Below, one piece after another: positions 33,805 to 43,403 of a DNA stretch of 64,000 nucleotides. The position numbers were made by a program, and so were the translations under genes. Numbering within the stretch: position 1 is the first letter of the stretch; each line of letters opens with the position of its first letter. A model generated the notes under the pieces. That model was not told where the DNA came from. It searched no databases and saw only the letters and a program-made list of their open reading frames with translations. The stretch comes from an uncultured Oscillospiraceae bacterium (GTDB taxonomy: Bacteria > Bacillota > Clostridia > Oscillospirales > Oscillospiraceae): contig CANRLF010000008.1 of the NCBI GenBank assembly GCA_947631395.1, positions 1 to 64,000 on the forward strand. The letters are read 5' to 3'.

Positions 33805-35136
33805 ATGAAAAAGTGGATATGCTCGGCGCTGGCCGCGGTGATGCTCATACTGCTCACCGGGTGCGCTGAGACCTCCGCCGATGACCTGTACCAGCTCCCA
33901 CAGCTGTCGGAGGGGTACTTAAGGCTCCAGGGGGCGATAGACGAGGTCCTATCCTCCGGCGCGGTTTACGCGGCGCCCTCGGCGGGGGCCAACCGTCAGC
34001 CAATACAGCGCGAGGACCTGGACGGGGACGGCGTCAGGGAGGTTCTGGCATTCTTCAACGTCTCCGGCTCCGACAGGCCCCTGAAGATAATAATTTTCCG
34101 GAACGAGGACGACCGTTACTATGAGATCGCCCGCATAGAGGGCGAGGGGAGCGGCATCGAGAGCGTGGCGTACCTGGATATGGACTCCGACGGTGTCCGT
34201 GAGGTAGCCGTGGGCTGGCAGATGGCCGCCGGCATAAGTATGCTGTCCGTCTACTCCCTGAAGGGCTGGCAGGTAAACCAGATCGTCAACACGAACTACT
34301 CCGAGTTCACCGTCTGCAATATCGACGAGTCCCAGGGCAGTGAGATACTTGTCCTCAGACTCTCGGCCTCCGAGATGTCCGGCGAGGCGGAGCACTACGC
34401 CATGACCGCCGACGGCGAGATCGTCAACTTCAGGGCCCGTCTGTCCTCCGGGGTGGAGGCCCTGCTCAGAGTGCGGACAACGGACCTGCTGGGCGGGAGC
34501 AGCGCGGTGCTGGTGGAGAGCACCATAAACGGCAGCGGCATCGTCACCGACATCTTCGTCCACAGGAACGGCAAGCTCAGCAACATCACCATGGACGAGT
34601 CCGCCGGCTTCAGCGTCAGGACCGTCAGAAGCTACGGGGCGTACTGCCGGGACGTGAACGGCGACGGTGTGCTCGACGTGCCCCACCCGGTGGCCCTGCC
34701 TGTGACCTCCGAGAACACCACATATTACATGCTGGAGTGGTACGCCTATTACGGCTACGGCGGCTCAAGACAGGTGGCCACGACCTACAATAACTACGCC
34801 GACGCGTGGTACCTCAGCCTCCCGCGGGACTGGATCGGCCACATCGCCGTCCGCCGTGAGGACGGTATCGCCGGTGAGCGGACGATAATCTTCTCCACCA
34901 TCGACAAAAACGGCGGCCGTGACGTGGATTTCCTGGCCATATATACCTTCACCGGGGAGAACCGGGCGGAGAGAGCCGCCAGCGGCGGGAGGTTCGTCCT
35001 TTTAAACGGCGACACCACCGTGTACTCGGCCAAGCTCCTGGCGGAGGAGAGCCAGATAGCCCTGCCGATCAGCCGTGAGATGCTTATTGAGAACTTCGGC
35101 ATCATCTACTCTGAGTGGGTGACTGGCGAGACATGA
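33805..35136 (+). CDS. Lipoprotein with VCBS/FG-GAP-like repeats
   Basis: 443 aa. Signal peptide with lipobox LILLTGC. The mature part contains Asp-rich calcium-type turns EDLDGDGVREVLAF, DMDSDGVREVAVGW and RDVNGDGVLDVPHP, spaced like beta-propeller blades. ATG 33805 with GGGAGG eight bases upstream is preferred over 33769. It is followed by a response regulator and kinase and may feed an envelope signal to them. A TATAAT at 33755-33760 is visible without a good -35. Confidence 0.82.
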   Translation: MKKWICSALAAVMLILLTGCAETSADDLYQLPQLSEGYLRLQGAIDEVLSSGAVYAAPSAGANRQPIQREDLDGDGVREVLAFFNVSGSDRPLKIIIFRNEDDRYYEIARIEGEGSGIESVAYLDMDSDGVREVAVGWQMAAGISMLSVYSLKGWQVNQIVNTNYSEFTVCNIDESQGSEILVLRLSASEMSGEAEHYAMTADGEIVNFRARLSSGVEALLRVRTTDLLGGSSAVLVESTINGSGIVTDIFVHRNGKLSNITMDESAGFSVRTVRSYGAYCRDVNGDGVLDVPHPVALPVTSENTTYYMLEWYAYYGYGGSRQVATTYNNYADAWYLSLPRDWIGHIAVRREDGIAGERTIIFSTIDKNGGRDVDFLAIYTFTGENRAERAASGGRFVLLNGDTTVYSAKLLAEESQIALPISREMLIENFGIIYSEWVTGET

Positions 35137-35144
35137 TATACAAG

Positions 35145-35170
35145 CCCCGCCGCCGTCCGGCGGCAGGGGA
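35145..35170 (+). promoter_or_regulatory. Hairpin between lipoprotein and response-regulator genes
   Basis: CCCCGCCGCC, short loop, GGCGGCAGGGG. GC-rich stem without a T-run, so more likely an mRNA stabiliser or attenuator than a terminator. Confidence 0.4.
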
Positions 35171-35193
35171 GGAACATATGGAAAGGAGCTCAA

Positions 35194-35880
35194 ATGAAAA
35201 AGGTATTGGTCCTTGAGGACGAGACGAGCATAAGGAGCTTTGTGGTCATAAACCTCAAGCGTTCCGGCTATGACCCCATAGAGGCCGGCACCGGCGCGGA
35301 GGCGCTGAGACAGATGGAGCAGAACCCTGATATAAAGGTGGCGCTTCTGGACATAATGTTGCCGGACATGGACGGGTTCGAGGTGTGCCGGCAGATACGG
35401 GCGACCAACTCAAAAATAGGCATAATAATGCTCACCGCCCGCACCCAGGAGATGGACAAGGTCACGGGCCTTATGACCGGCGCTGACGACTATGTGACGA
35501 AGCCCTTCTCCCCGGCGGAGCTGACGGCCCGTATAGACGCCCTGTATAGACGGGTGGGCGAGACCGAGGAGCCCGTTTCCGACGAGGTGGTCCAGGGCCC
35601 CTTCAGGCTCAACTCCCGCAACAGGACCCTGGAGAAAAACGGCGAGCGGGTGAGGCTGACCCAGGTGGAATATTCCATCGTCAAGCTCTTCATGGACAAC
35701 CCCGGAAGGGCCCTCTCCCGTGAGGACATCCTCAACTCCGTCTGGGGCCGGGATTACTTCGGGGAGCTCAAGATAGTCGACGTGAATATCCGCCGCCTGA
35801 GGATAAAGATAGAGGACGACCCCACGAGCCCCACCTACATCACCACCGTCTGGGGATACGGCTACAAGTGGGGCATCTGA
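35194..35880 (+). CDS. OmpR-family response regulator
   Basis: 228 aa. Receiver: EDETSIR acidic patch, D53 in ALLDIMLPDMDG, TARTQEMDKV and VTKPFSPAEL. DNA-binding winged helix: RVRLTQVEYSIVKLF, LSREDILNSVWG and TYITTVWGYGYKW. AAAGGAG lies six bases upstream. It is paired with the histidine kinase 133 bases downstream. Confidence 0.94.
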   Translation: MKKVLVLEDETSIRSFVVINLKRSGYDPIEAGTGAEALRQMEQNPDIKVALLDIMLPDMDGFEVCRQIRATNSKIGIIMLTARTQEMDKVTGLMTGADDYVTKPFSPAELTARIDALYRRVGETEEPVSDEVVQGPFRLNSRNRTLEKNGERVRLTQVEYSIVKLFMDNPGRALSREDILNSVWGRDYFGELKIVDVNIRRLRIKIEDDPTSPTYITTVWGYGYKWGI

Positions 35881-36013
35881 CCTGCGGAGCCCCCATCCGA
35901 TAAATAAGGCGAGCTGAAGCGACACACAAAAGGGACCCCGCGCGATCAAAGACCGGGCGGGGAGAGGAGCCGAGACCGAGGTCAAGCGGCTTGCGCGACG
36001 ACGAGGAGTTTAG

Positions 36014-37459
36014 ATGGCTAAGAGCATACACGGGAAGAGCCTGCTGAAAATAAAGGGCCTGCGAAAGAGGTACATGATGACCACCATGCTGGTCATATTC
36101 CTCATCGTGGTCGTCGCGGTGACGGCCTACTCCCTGGCCATGTCCGGGAGCATATACTTAAATGTCCGTGAGGGACTGTACGCCAAGGCCAAGACCGCCA
36201 CGGACTTCTTCTCCAACTATATAACCCGCACCTACGCCGAATATTACGACAGCGCCTATCAGTACATGGACAACTTCGACGACATAAACAAGCTGGAGCT
36301 CCAGTTCATTAACACCTCCGGGCGGATAGAGCTCAGCTCCCACTCAATGACCGCCGGAAGTATGCCAGGGACGCAGGACATCACCGACGCTTTGTCCACA
36401 GGGCGCATCTCCCCCTGGGAGGGGTACTCGGACAGCACCAGAGAGCACCTGATGAGCGTATCCGCGCCGATAACCTACTCAAACGGCCAGATAATCGGCG
36501 TGATGCGCTATGTGACGAGCCTCAAGCCCGCGGACAGGATGGTCCGCGCCAACGTCTGGGTGGCAGTGGCCGCCGGGGCGGCGGTAATGCTCATCGTGGC
36601 AATAATCAGCATGATCTTTTTAAGCTCCGTGGTGGAGCCTGTGCGTGAGATAACCGCGGCGGCGAAGCAGATCTCCGGCGGCAGTTACGGCATACAGATC
36701 GGCAACCACTACCGGGACGAGATGGGCGACATGGTGAAGGCCATCAACGAGATGAGCCTGAAGATAAGCCAGTCGGAGAAATCCCAGACGGAGTTCATAT
36801 CCTCCGTGTCCCACGAGCTCAGAACGCCCCTGACGGCCATAACCGGTTGGGGTGAGACGCTTATCTACGACGAGAACCTGGACGAGGACGCGAAGCGCGG
36901 CATCGGCATAATATTGCAGGAGGCCCGCAGGCTCACCAAGATGGTGGAGGAGCTTTTGGAGTTCACCAGGATGCAGGACGGCCGCTTTACACTGAACGCC
37001 CAGCCATGCGACATCGCGGCGGAGCTTGAGGACTCCATCTTCGCCTACCGGGAGCTTTTGCGCCAGGACGACATGACCATAGAGTACGAGCCCTCGGACG
37101 AGGAGTTGCCCCTTATAAACGGCGACCCCGCCCGGCTCAGACAGGTCTTTTATAACATATACGACAACGCCGCCAAATACGCCCGTGAGGGCAAGAAGAT
37201 AGACGTATCCACCCGCACCGACGGCGAGAACGTGTTCGTCCGCTTCCGGGACTACGGCCCCGGTGTGCCGGAGGACGAGCTGGAGCGGGTGAAGATGAAG
37301 TTCTACAAGGGCAGCTCCAAGGAGCGCGGCAGTGGCATCGGCCTTGCCGTCTGCGACGAGATAATAAAATACCACGGCGGGGACCTGACTCTGTCCAACG
37401 CCGACGGCGGCGGGCTCGTGGTCACCATAAGGATACCGGTAGAGCCCACATTTGAATGA
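36014..37459 (+). CDS. Sensor histidine kinase with outer sensing domain
   Basis: 481 aa. TM1 about 23-45 (MTTMLVIFLIVVVAVTAYSL), outer domain about 46-175 with a TAYDFFSN-type helix start, TM2 about 178-203, HAMP about 204-255, HisKA with H267 in SSVSHELRTPLTAITGW, HATPase with YNIYDNAAKYAR, FRDYGPGVP and GSGIGLAVCDEIIKYHGG. The overall layout resembles WalK/VicK-like kinases, but no PAS domain is evident. The start is supported by a GAGGAG-type site. Confidence 0.92.
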   Translation: MAKSIHGKSLLKIKGLRKRYMMTTMLVIFLIVVVAVTAYSLAMSGSIYLNVREGLYAKAKTATDFFSNYITRTYAEYYDSAYQYMDNFDDINKLELQFINTSGRIELSSHSMTAGSMPGTQDITDALSTGRISPWEGYSDSTREHLMSVSAPITYSNGQIIGVMRYVTSLKPADRMVRANVWVAVAAGAAVMLIVAIISMIFLSSVVEPVREITAAAKQISGGSYGIQIGNHYRDEMGDMVKAINEMSLKISQSEKSQTEFISSVSHELRTPLTAITGWGETLIYDENLDEDAKRGIGIILQEARRLTKMVEELLEFTRMQDGRFTLNAQPCDIAAELEDSIFAYRELLRQDDMTIEYEPSDEELPLINGDPARLRQVFYNIYDNAAKYAREGKKIDVSTRTDGENVFVRFRDYGPGVPEDELERVKMKFYKGSSKERGSGIGLAVCDEIIKYHGGDLTLSNADGGGLVVTIRIPVEPTFE

Positions 37460-37475
37460 GAAAAGAGGATAAAAA

Positions 37476-38426
37476 TTGGCTAAAGACACGGACAAAGTAA
37501 AATTCTGCACCTCCATCGGCGGACAGGCCCTGATGGAGGGGATACTGATGAGGGGCGTGGACCGCGAGGCCATCGTGGTGCGCAAGCCCGACGGTGAGCT
37601 GGAGCGAAAGGTGGAGCCCTTGAAGGCCATCCGCCTTAAATACCCGATCCTCGGCTGGCCCTTCATCCGCGGCACGGTGAATTTCATCGAGAGCATGGTC
37701 CACGGCGTGAGGGCCCTGACGTACTCGGCCGGATTTTTACCGGATGAGGAGGTGGAGGAGCCCTCCAAGCTGGATAAATGGATAGAGAAGCACCTGGGCG
37801 GGGAGAAGGCCGAGAAATTCCTGACCGGCTTTTCCGTATTCCTGGGCCTTGTGCTGGCCGTGGGGCTCTTTTTCCTGTTGCCGACGGTCATCGCCGGCCT
37901 CTTCTCAGGGTTTGTTACGAGCCGAGTGCTCCGGAACCTCATCGAGGGCGTCATAAGGATAGTCATCTTCCTTGCGTATATAATCCTGGCCTCGCGCATG
38001 AAGGAGATAAAGCGGGTGTGGATGTACCACGGCGCCGAGCACAAGACCATCTTCTGCTACGAAAAGGGTAAGGAGCTGACGGTGGAGAACGCCCGGGGCC
38101 AGTCCCGCCTGCACCCCCGGTGCGGCACCAGCTTCCTCTTCATCGTTATGATCGTCAGCATCCTGGTGACGAGCGTCGTCAGCTGGTCCAACGTGTGGAT
38201 AAGGCTTGTCCTCAGGATAGCCCTCCTGCCGGTCATAATGGGCATAAGCTATGAGCTCATAAAGTACGCCGGACGCCACGACAACGTGCTCACGAAGATA
38301 CTCTCCGCCCCGGGAAAGGCCCTTCAGCTCGTCACCACGGCGGAGCCCGATGACAGTATGCTGGAGGTGGCCATCGAGTCGCTGAAGCTGGTCCTCCCCG
38401 ACGAGGCGGGGACGGACAAGTGGTGA
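37476..38426 (+). CDS. DUF1385 family membrane protein (YqhQ-like)
   Basis: 316 aa. N-terminal IGGQALMEGILMRG is the DUF1385 signature. Two or three membrane segments follow (VFLGLVLAVGLFFLLPTVIA and LVLRIALLPVIMGISYELI), with the conserved MYHGAEHKTIFCYE and HPRCGTSFLFIVM between them. Function unknown; adjacent to prmC in many Clostridia. The start is TTG 37476 with AGAGGA upstream. Confidence 0.9.
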   Translation: MAKDTDKVKFCTSIGGQALMEGILMRGVDREAIVVRKPDGELERKVEPLKAIRLKYPILGWPFIRGTVNFIESMVHGVRALTYSAGFLPDEEVEEPSKLDKWIEKHLGGEKAEKFLTGFSVFLGLVLAVGLFFLLPTVIAGLFSGFVTSRVLRNLIEGVIRIVIFLAYIILASRMKEIKRVWMYHGAEHKTIFCYEKGKELTVENARGQSRLHPRCGTSFLFIVMIVSILVTSVVSWSNVWIRLVLRIALLPVIMGISYELIKYAGRHDNVLTKILSAPGKALQLVTTAEPDDSMLEVAIESLKLVLPDEAGTDKW

Positions 38427-38458
38427 TCGCCCCATAAAAAGACAGGGGAGGGATAACT

Positions 38459-39319
38459 ATAAAGACATATAACGACATATACCTTGACCTCCGGCGGGCG
38501 CTGAAGGCCGGGGGAGTGGAGGACATAAACCTTGAGGCCAAGCTCCTCCTGGGCGCGGCCTCCGGCAAGACGAAGGAGGAGCTCGTAAGGGACTTCGGCC
38601 TCTATGCCCTGGGGGACGTGGAGAAGCGTGTGAACGACATGCTCGCCAGAAGGCTTCAGGGCGAGCCCATCGCCTATGTGCTCGGCGAGTGGGAGTTCAT
38701 GGGCCTTCCCTTCAACGTGGACAGGCAGGTCCTCATACCCCGTGCCGACACGGAGCTTTTGGCCGAGGAGGCCATAAGATACCTGAGGGCCAACAGGGGA
38801 AGCGGCGCCAGAGTGTTGGACCTGTGCTGCGGCACCGGCTGTATCGGCATATCCATCGCCAAATACGTGGCCAGCTGTCGCCATGTGGTGCTTGTGGACA
38901 AATCCCTCCACGCCATCATGGTCGCCAGGAGCAACGTCCTGAGGAACGGCGTGTCCAGGATAGTCCCCTGCATCGACGCCGACGCCACAAAGGCCCCGCC
39001 GGTGAGCCTCGACAAATTTGACCTCATCGTCTGCAACCCGCCCTATGTCCCCACGGCGGAGATAGACGGGCTTGACCGGGGCGTCAGGGACTTCGAGCCC
39101 CGCGAGGCCCTGGACGGCGGCGAGGACGGCCTTGATTTCTACCGCTCCGTCATCCGCTATTGGGGACCGACCGTAAAGGACGGCGGCGCCATAATGTTCG
39201 AGTGCGGCGAGGGCCAGGCGGAGCTCATCGGCGACATGCTGACCGCCGCCGGCTTTAAGGACATAGCCTTCATCAAGGACGGCGGCGGCACGGACCGGGT
39301 AGTAACCGCCCGGAAATAA
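38459..39319 (+). CDS. prmC: Release factor glutamine methyltransferase, apparent AUA start
   Basis: Methylates the GGQ glutamine of release factors RF1/RF2. 286 aa from the proposed start. SAM-binding VLDLCCGTGCIGISIAKY and catalytic NPPY at 193-196 (CNPPYVPTAEI). The frame is homologous upstream of the first standard start (GTG 38516): KTYNDIYLDLRRALKAGG is a normal PrmC N-terminus. No ATG, GTG or TTG exists there; an ATA at 38459 sits exactly seven bases after GGAGG (38447-38451). It therefore reads as an ATG-to-ATA variant or a genuine AUA start. Confidence 0.85.
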   Translation: MKTYNDIYLDLRRALKAGGVEDINLEAKLLLGAASGKTKEELVRDFGLYALGDVEKRVNDMLARRLQGEPIAYVLGEWEFMGLPFNVDRQVLIPRADTELLAEEAIRYLRANRGSGARVLDLCCGTGCIGISIAKYVASCRHVVLVDKSLHAIMVARSNVLRNGVSRIVPCIDADATKAPPVSLDKFDLIVCNPPYVPTAEIDGLDRGVRDFEPREALDGGEDGLDFYRSVIRYWGPTVKDGGAIMFECGEGQAELIGDMLTAAGFKDIAFIKDGGGTDRVVTARK

Positions 39320-39373
39320 CAGGACAGTAAGAGAGCATAAAGACCGTAAAGTGTATATAAGGAGGAAACGACC

Positions 39374-40480
39374 ATGGCACAGAAGAAGGCGGCGCCGGTG
39401 GCGCTGAATATCCCGGCAGATCAGGAGGCCCGCAAAAAGGCCCTTGAGACGGCCATATCCCAGATAGAGAAGAGCTACGGCAAGGGCTCCATCATGCGCC
39501 TGGGCGACGGTATGCAGGTGAACGTGGAGGCCCTTCCCACGGGCTCCCTGGCGCTGGACTTCGCCCTCGGCATCGGCGGTGTGCCCAAGGGGCGCATCAT
39601 CGAGATATACGGCCCCGAGTCCTGCGGAAAGACCACCCTGGCCCTCCACATCGTGGCCCAGGCCCAGAAGCGCGGCGGCGAGGCGGCCTATATCGACGTG
39701 GAGCACGCCCTGGAGCCCGCTTACGCCAGGGCCCTTGGAGTCAACATCGAAAATCTCCTTATCTCCCAGCCCGACACCGGCGAGGACGCGCTGGCCATAA
39801 CCGAGACCCTCGTGCGCTCAGGCGCCGTGGACGTGGTCGTGGTGGACTCCGTCGCCGCCCTCGTCCCGAGAAGCGAGATCGAGGGCGAGATGGGCGACTC
39901 CAGCGTGGGCGTGGTGGCAAGGCTTATGAGCCAGGCCCTCCGCAAGCTCGCCGGAGTCATATCAAAGACCAACTGCATCGTCATCTTCATAAACCAGTTG
40001 CGTGAGAAGATCGGCGTCATGTACGGCAACCCCGAGACCACCCCCGGCGGTCGGGCCCTTAAATACTTCGCCTCCGTGCGCATCGACATGCGCCGGATCG
40101 AGACCCTGAAGAACGGCTCCGAGGTGGTCGGCAACAGGACCAGGGCCAAGGTGGTGAAGAACAAGGTCGCTCCCCCCTTCCGTGAGGCGGAGTTCGACAT
40201 CATGTACGGCCAGGGCATAAGCCGCTTCGGCGAGCTCGTGGACCTCGCCGTGAAGCTTGACCTCATCGAAAAGGGCGGCGCCTGGTTCACCTATGGGGAC
40301 CTGAGGATCCAGGGCCGTGACGGTATGCGCCAGTACCTCATGGACAACCCCGACGTGGCTGACGAGCTGGAGGCCAAGGTCCGCGCCAACTCCTTCAAGC
40401 TCCTGTCCCCCCAGGCCCAGGTGGCGGCCGTGGCCGCCGGCAGGGCGGTGGACATCTCGGCGGAGGACTTTGAGGGCTGA
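39374..40480 (+). CDS. recA: Recombinase RecA
   Basis: 368 aa. Forms filaments on ssDNA, drives strand exchange and triggers LexA cleavage. Walker [10 protein letters not shown] near residue 80, [30 protein letters not shown] (Walker B and loop L1 start), and loop L2 with [29 protein letters not shown] precedes ATG 39374. Its stop overlaps the recX start, so the two are coupled. No clear LexA box was fixed by eye upstream. Confidence 0.98.
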   Translation: MAQKKAAPVALNIPADQEARKKALETAISQIEKSYGKGSIMRLGDGMQVNVEALPTGSLALDFALGIGGVPKGRIIEIYGPESCGKTTLALHIVAQAQKRGGEAAYIDVEHALEPAYARALGVNIENLLISQPDTGEDALAITETLVRSGAVDVVVVDSVAALVPRSEIEGEMGDSSVGVVARLMSQALRKLAGVISKTNCIVIFINQLREKIGVMYGNPETTPGGRALKYFASVRIDMRRIETLKNGSEVVGNRTRAKVVKNKVAPPFREAEFDIMYGQGISRFGELVDLAVKLDLIEKGGAWFTYGDLRIQGRDGMRQYLMDNPDVADELEAKVRANSFKLLSPQAQVAAVAAGRAVDISAEDFEG

Positions 40481-41115
40481 TGCCGAAGGTCACAAGGCTC
40501 TTTGAGTCAAAGCACGTCAAGGGCCGCTGGTACGCCGAGATCGACGGCGGCGAGGCCCTTCGGGTGGACCTGGCCCTGATCGCCGACTGGTCCCTGTATA
40601 CCGGCCGGGAGCTCACCGCCGCGGAGCTTGAGGAGCTCACCGCCGCATCCTCCCGGATGAACGCCAGGGCCCGCGCCCTTCAGCTCCTCGGCGTCCGCCC
40701 CATGTCCCGGGGCGAGCTCGCCGACCGCCTCCGTGAGAAAGGCGAGTCGGAGGAGGACGTGGCCGAGGCCCTGGACTACCTTGAGAGCCTGGGCTATCTG
40801 GACGACGGCCAGTACGCCGCCATGGTGGCCCGCCACTACTCCAAAAAGGGCTACGGCCCCGGCAGGATCCGCCAGGAGCTCTATAAGCGCCGCGTGCCGA
40901 AGGAGCTCTGGCAGGAGGCCCTCTCGGAGCTCCCGGTGGACAGCGCGGCCATCGACGCCATAATAGACAGACGACTTCACGGCGCGAAGCCCGATAAAAA
41001 GGAGCTCAAGCGGCTTACGGACATGCTCCTGCGCCGGGGATTTTCCTGGGGCGATGTGAGAAAAGCCCTTGAGGGCTATGAATTTTACGACTTTTCGGAG
41101 GAAACGGATGAGTAA
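40480..41115 (+). CDS. recX: Regulatory protein RecX
   Basis: 211 aa. Binds RecA filaments and limits their activity. Three-helix repeats are visible: ARALQLLGVRPMSRGELADR, DVAEALDYLESLGYLDDGQY and GYGPGRIRQELYKRRVPKEL, plus a C-terminal repeat ending RRGFSWGDVRKALEGY. It overlaps the recA stop by one base and rimO by eight. Confidence 0.93.
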   Translation: MPKVTRLFESKHVKGRWYAEIDGGEALRVDLALIADWSLYTGRELTAAELEELTAASSRMNARARALQLLGVRPMSRGELADRLREKGESEEDVAEALDYLESLGYLDDGQYAAMVARHYSKKGYGPGRIRQELYKRRVPKELWQEALSELPVDSAAIDAIIDRRLHGAKPDKKELKRLTDMLLRRGFSWGDVRKALEGYEFYDFSEETDE

Positions 41116-42454
41116 GGTTTGCCTCGTATCCTTAGGTTGCGCGAAAAATTTGATAGACTCAGAGCAGATGCTGTCCCTTCTGGACGACGCCGGCTTTGAG
41201 CTGACTGACGACCCCGCTGAGGCCGACGCCGCCATCGTCAACACCTGCGCCTTTATCGAGAGCGCCAAGACTGAGGCCATCGAGAACATACTGTCCCTGG
41301 CCGAGCTCAAAAAGACCGGCAGCCTCAAAAAGCTCATCGTCACCGGGTGCCTTGCCCAGAGGTACGGTGAGGAGCTTCTGCGTGAGATGCCCGAGATCGA
41401 CGGCCTTGTGGGCACGGGCAGCGTTTCCGAGATAATAAACGCCATAAACAACGCCGCCCCCGGCGCCGCGCCGGAGGCCAAGCCCCAGTACTACGGCGAT
41501 ATAAACGCCCCCCTTGACGAGGAGGGCCGTGTCATCTCCACCGGCCCCGGCTGGGCCTATATCAAGATCGCCGAGGGCTGCTCCAACAGGTGCGCCTACT
41601 GCGTCATACCCTCCATCCGCGGTAAATACCGCTCCCGTCCCATTGAGAATATAATCTCCGAGGCGCGGGCCCTTGCGGATACGGGCATAAAGGAGCTCAT
41701 CGTTGTGGCCCAGGACCCCACCCTTTACGGTGTAGACCTGTATAGGGAGCGTAAGCTTTCGGAGCTTGTCCGAAGGCTCTGCGCCATCGACGGCATAGAG
41801 TGGGTCAGGCTCCACTATCTCTACCCCGACGCCGTGGACGACGAGCTCATAGACACCATCGCCACGGAGCCCAAGGTCCTGAAGTATCTGGACATACCCA
41901 TACAGCATATAAATAACGGCATCCTCAAGGCCATGCGCCGCCGCGGGACCGGGGACGACATAAGGGCCCTTTTTATAAAGCTCCGTCAGCGCATACCCGG
42001 CGTGGTCCTCCGCACCAGCGTCATAACCGGCCTTCCCGGCGAGGGGGAGGCGGAGTTTGAGGAGCTTTGCGAATTTTTGAGGGAAGCCAGGATAGAGCGG
42101 GCCGGTGTGTTCCCCTTCTCGCCGGAGGAGGGCACCGACGCCTATGACATGCCCCACGTGGACGCCGACGAGGCCGCGCGCCGGGCACAGCTCATCGGCG
42201 AGATACAGGAAAAGGTCATGGAGGAATATAACGCCTCCCGCCTGGGCTCCACCGTCAGGGTGCTGTGCGAGGGCTTTGACAGCGACGTGGGCCTTTACGC
42301 CGGCAGGAGCTTTGCCGAGAGCCCCGACGTGGACGGCTACATCTACTTCGGCTCCGACGCGGAGTGTCAGGCCGGGGAGTTTTACGACGTTATCATAAGG
42401 GGCGACCTGGACGGCGACCTTGCCGGCGAAGTCGTCGTCGCTGAACACGCTTAA
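41108..42454 (+). CDS. rimO: Ribosomal protein uS12 methylthiotransferase
   Basis: 448 aa. Radical-SAM enzyme adding a methylthio group to an Asp of protein S12. N-terminal cluster cysteines in LGCAKNLIDSE, NTCAFIESAK and VTGCLAQRY; radical-SAM CSNRCAYCVIP (Cx3Cx2C); DIPIQHINNGILKAMRR; C-terminal TRAM-like domain. ATG 41108 gives the standard MSKVCLVSLGCAKN start; an upstream in-frame ATG at 41069 lies in recX. Confidence 0.95.
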   Translation: MSKVCLVSLGCAKNLIDSEQMLSLLDDAGFELTDDPAEADAAIVNTCAFIESAKTEAIENILSLAELKKTGSLKKLIVTGCLAQRYGEELLREMPEIDGLVGTGSVSEIINAINNAAPGAAPEAKPQYYGDINAPLDEEGRVISTGPGWAYIKIAEGCSNRCAYCVIPSIRGKYRSRPIENIISEARALADTGIKELIVVAQDPTLYGVDLYRERKLSELVRRLCAIDGIEWVRLHYLYPDAVDDELIDTIATEPKVLKYLDIPIQHINNGILKAMRRRGTGDDIRALFIKLRQRIPGVVLRTSVITGLPGEGEAEFEELCEFLREARIERAGVFPFSPEEGTDAYDMPHVDADEAARRAQLIGEIQEKVMEEYNASRLGSTVRVLCEGFDSDVGLYAGRSFAESPDVDGYIYFGSDAECQAGEFYDVIIRGDLDGDLAGEVVVAEHA

Positions 42455-42509
42455 CCTCGCCCCGCGCGAGCGCAGGGCTCAGGCGCTGTGTTCGCTCCTC
42501 CTCTCCCCA

Positions 42510-42571
42510 CGCGATCAATGATCGCGCGGGGCCCCATTTGAAAGGAAAGCTGAACGCGATCAATGATCGCG
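42510..42571 (+). repeat. Duplicated hairpin leader upstream of pgsA
   Basis: The 17-base inverted repeat CGCGATCAATGATCGCG occurs at 42510-42526 and again at 42555-42571, each followed within about 20 bases by TGAAAGGA. The second TGAAAGGA is the ribosome-binding site of pgsA. This looks like a tandem duplication of about 45 bases in the leader. Confidence 0.75.
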
Positions 42572-42584
42572 CCTGAAAGGAGAA

Positions 42585-43133
42585 ATGAAGTTGAATTTAC
42601 CGAACAAGCTTACGGTTTTGAGGGTACTGCTGGTGCCTGTGTTTATGGCGGTACTGCTTTTGTGGAACAGATACGTGGCCCTGGCAATATTTATCCTCGC
42701 CAGCCTCACGGACTTCGTGGACGGAAAGATCGCCAGGTCCCGCGGACTTGTGACGAACTTCGGGAAATTCATGGACCCCCTGGCCGACAAGCTCCTTGTC
42801 CTCTCCGCCATGGTCATATTCGTCCAGGAGGGCCGTATGCCCAGCTGGGTCTGCATGGTCGTCATCGCCCGTGAGCTGGCCGTGTCGGGCCTGCGGATGG
42901 TCGCCGCCTCCGAGGGCGTCATCATGGCCGCCGGCTGGAGCGGCAAGATAAAGACCGCCTGCACCATGGTGGGCCTGTGCGTAATGATGGTCCCCAAGGT
43001 CGCCGACATCCCCCTCTTCGGCTCCTTCACCGTCAATACCCTCATGTGGATCGTCATCCTCGCGACCACCCTCATCTCCGGCATCGAATACTTCGCCAAA
43101 AACGGCTCAGTGCTGTTAAAAGAGAAAATATGA
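42585..43133 (+). CDS. pgsA: CDP-diacylglycerol--glycerol-3-phosphate 3-phosphatidyltransferase
   Basis: 182 aa. Makes phosphatidylglycerolphosphate, the committed step to PG and cardiolipin. The CDP-alcohol phosphatidyltransferase motif is complete: TDFVDGKIARSRG, then FGKFMDPLADK with the paired aspartates. Four hydrophobic segments. AAAGGAG is seven bases before ATG 42585. Confidence 0.95.
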   Translation: MKLNLPNKLTVLRVLLVPVFMAVLLLWNRYVALAIFILASLTDFVDGKIARSRGLVTNFGKFMDPLADKLLVLSAMVIFVQEGRMPSWVCMVVIARELAVSGLRMVAASEGVIMAAGWSGKIKTACTMVGLCVMMVPKVADIPLFGSFTVNTLMWIVILATTLISGIEYFAKNGSVLLKEKI

Positions 43134-43403
43134 CCCCCCCAAAAACCACCACGCCGCCCCTTTACCCAAGTCCCAATTCGAGTTTGTGTTCCTGGTCAAA
43201 ATCGCGAATAATAATCTTAAATGTCGAATGGGTAACTGTTCGACAAATCGAATGTAGGGAGATGAAGGCTGGCTGACATATTTGTCGCCGGGCGTGGTGT
43301 CCCAATCGGAAATTTCGTCAGCCAATCTCCTTCATCTTAACGGAAAAGCGAAGGCTGTAAAACCCTCGCGTATATATTACTAATCGGGATTTGAGAGGGA
43401 AAA
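43134..43403. other. Intergenic region with inverted repeats after pgsA
   Basis: No gene seen. It holds TGTCGAA (43222-43228) facing TTCGACA (43239-43245), and a long imperfect hairpin whose arms are 43260-43277 and 43317-43337 (AGATGAAGG and TGGCTGAC complementary, with a 3-base bulge). AT-richer than the surroundings. Confidence 0.6.
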
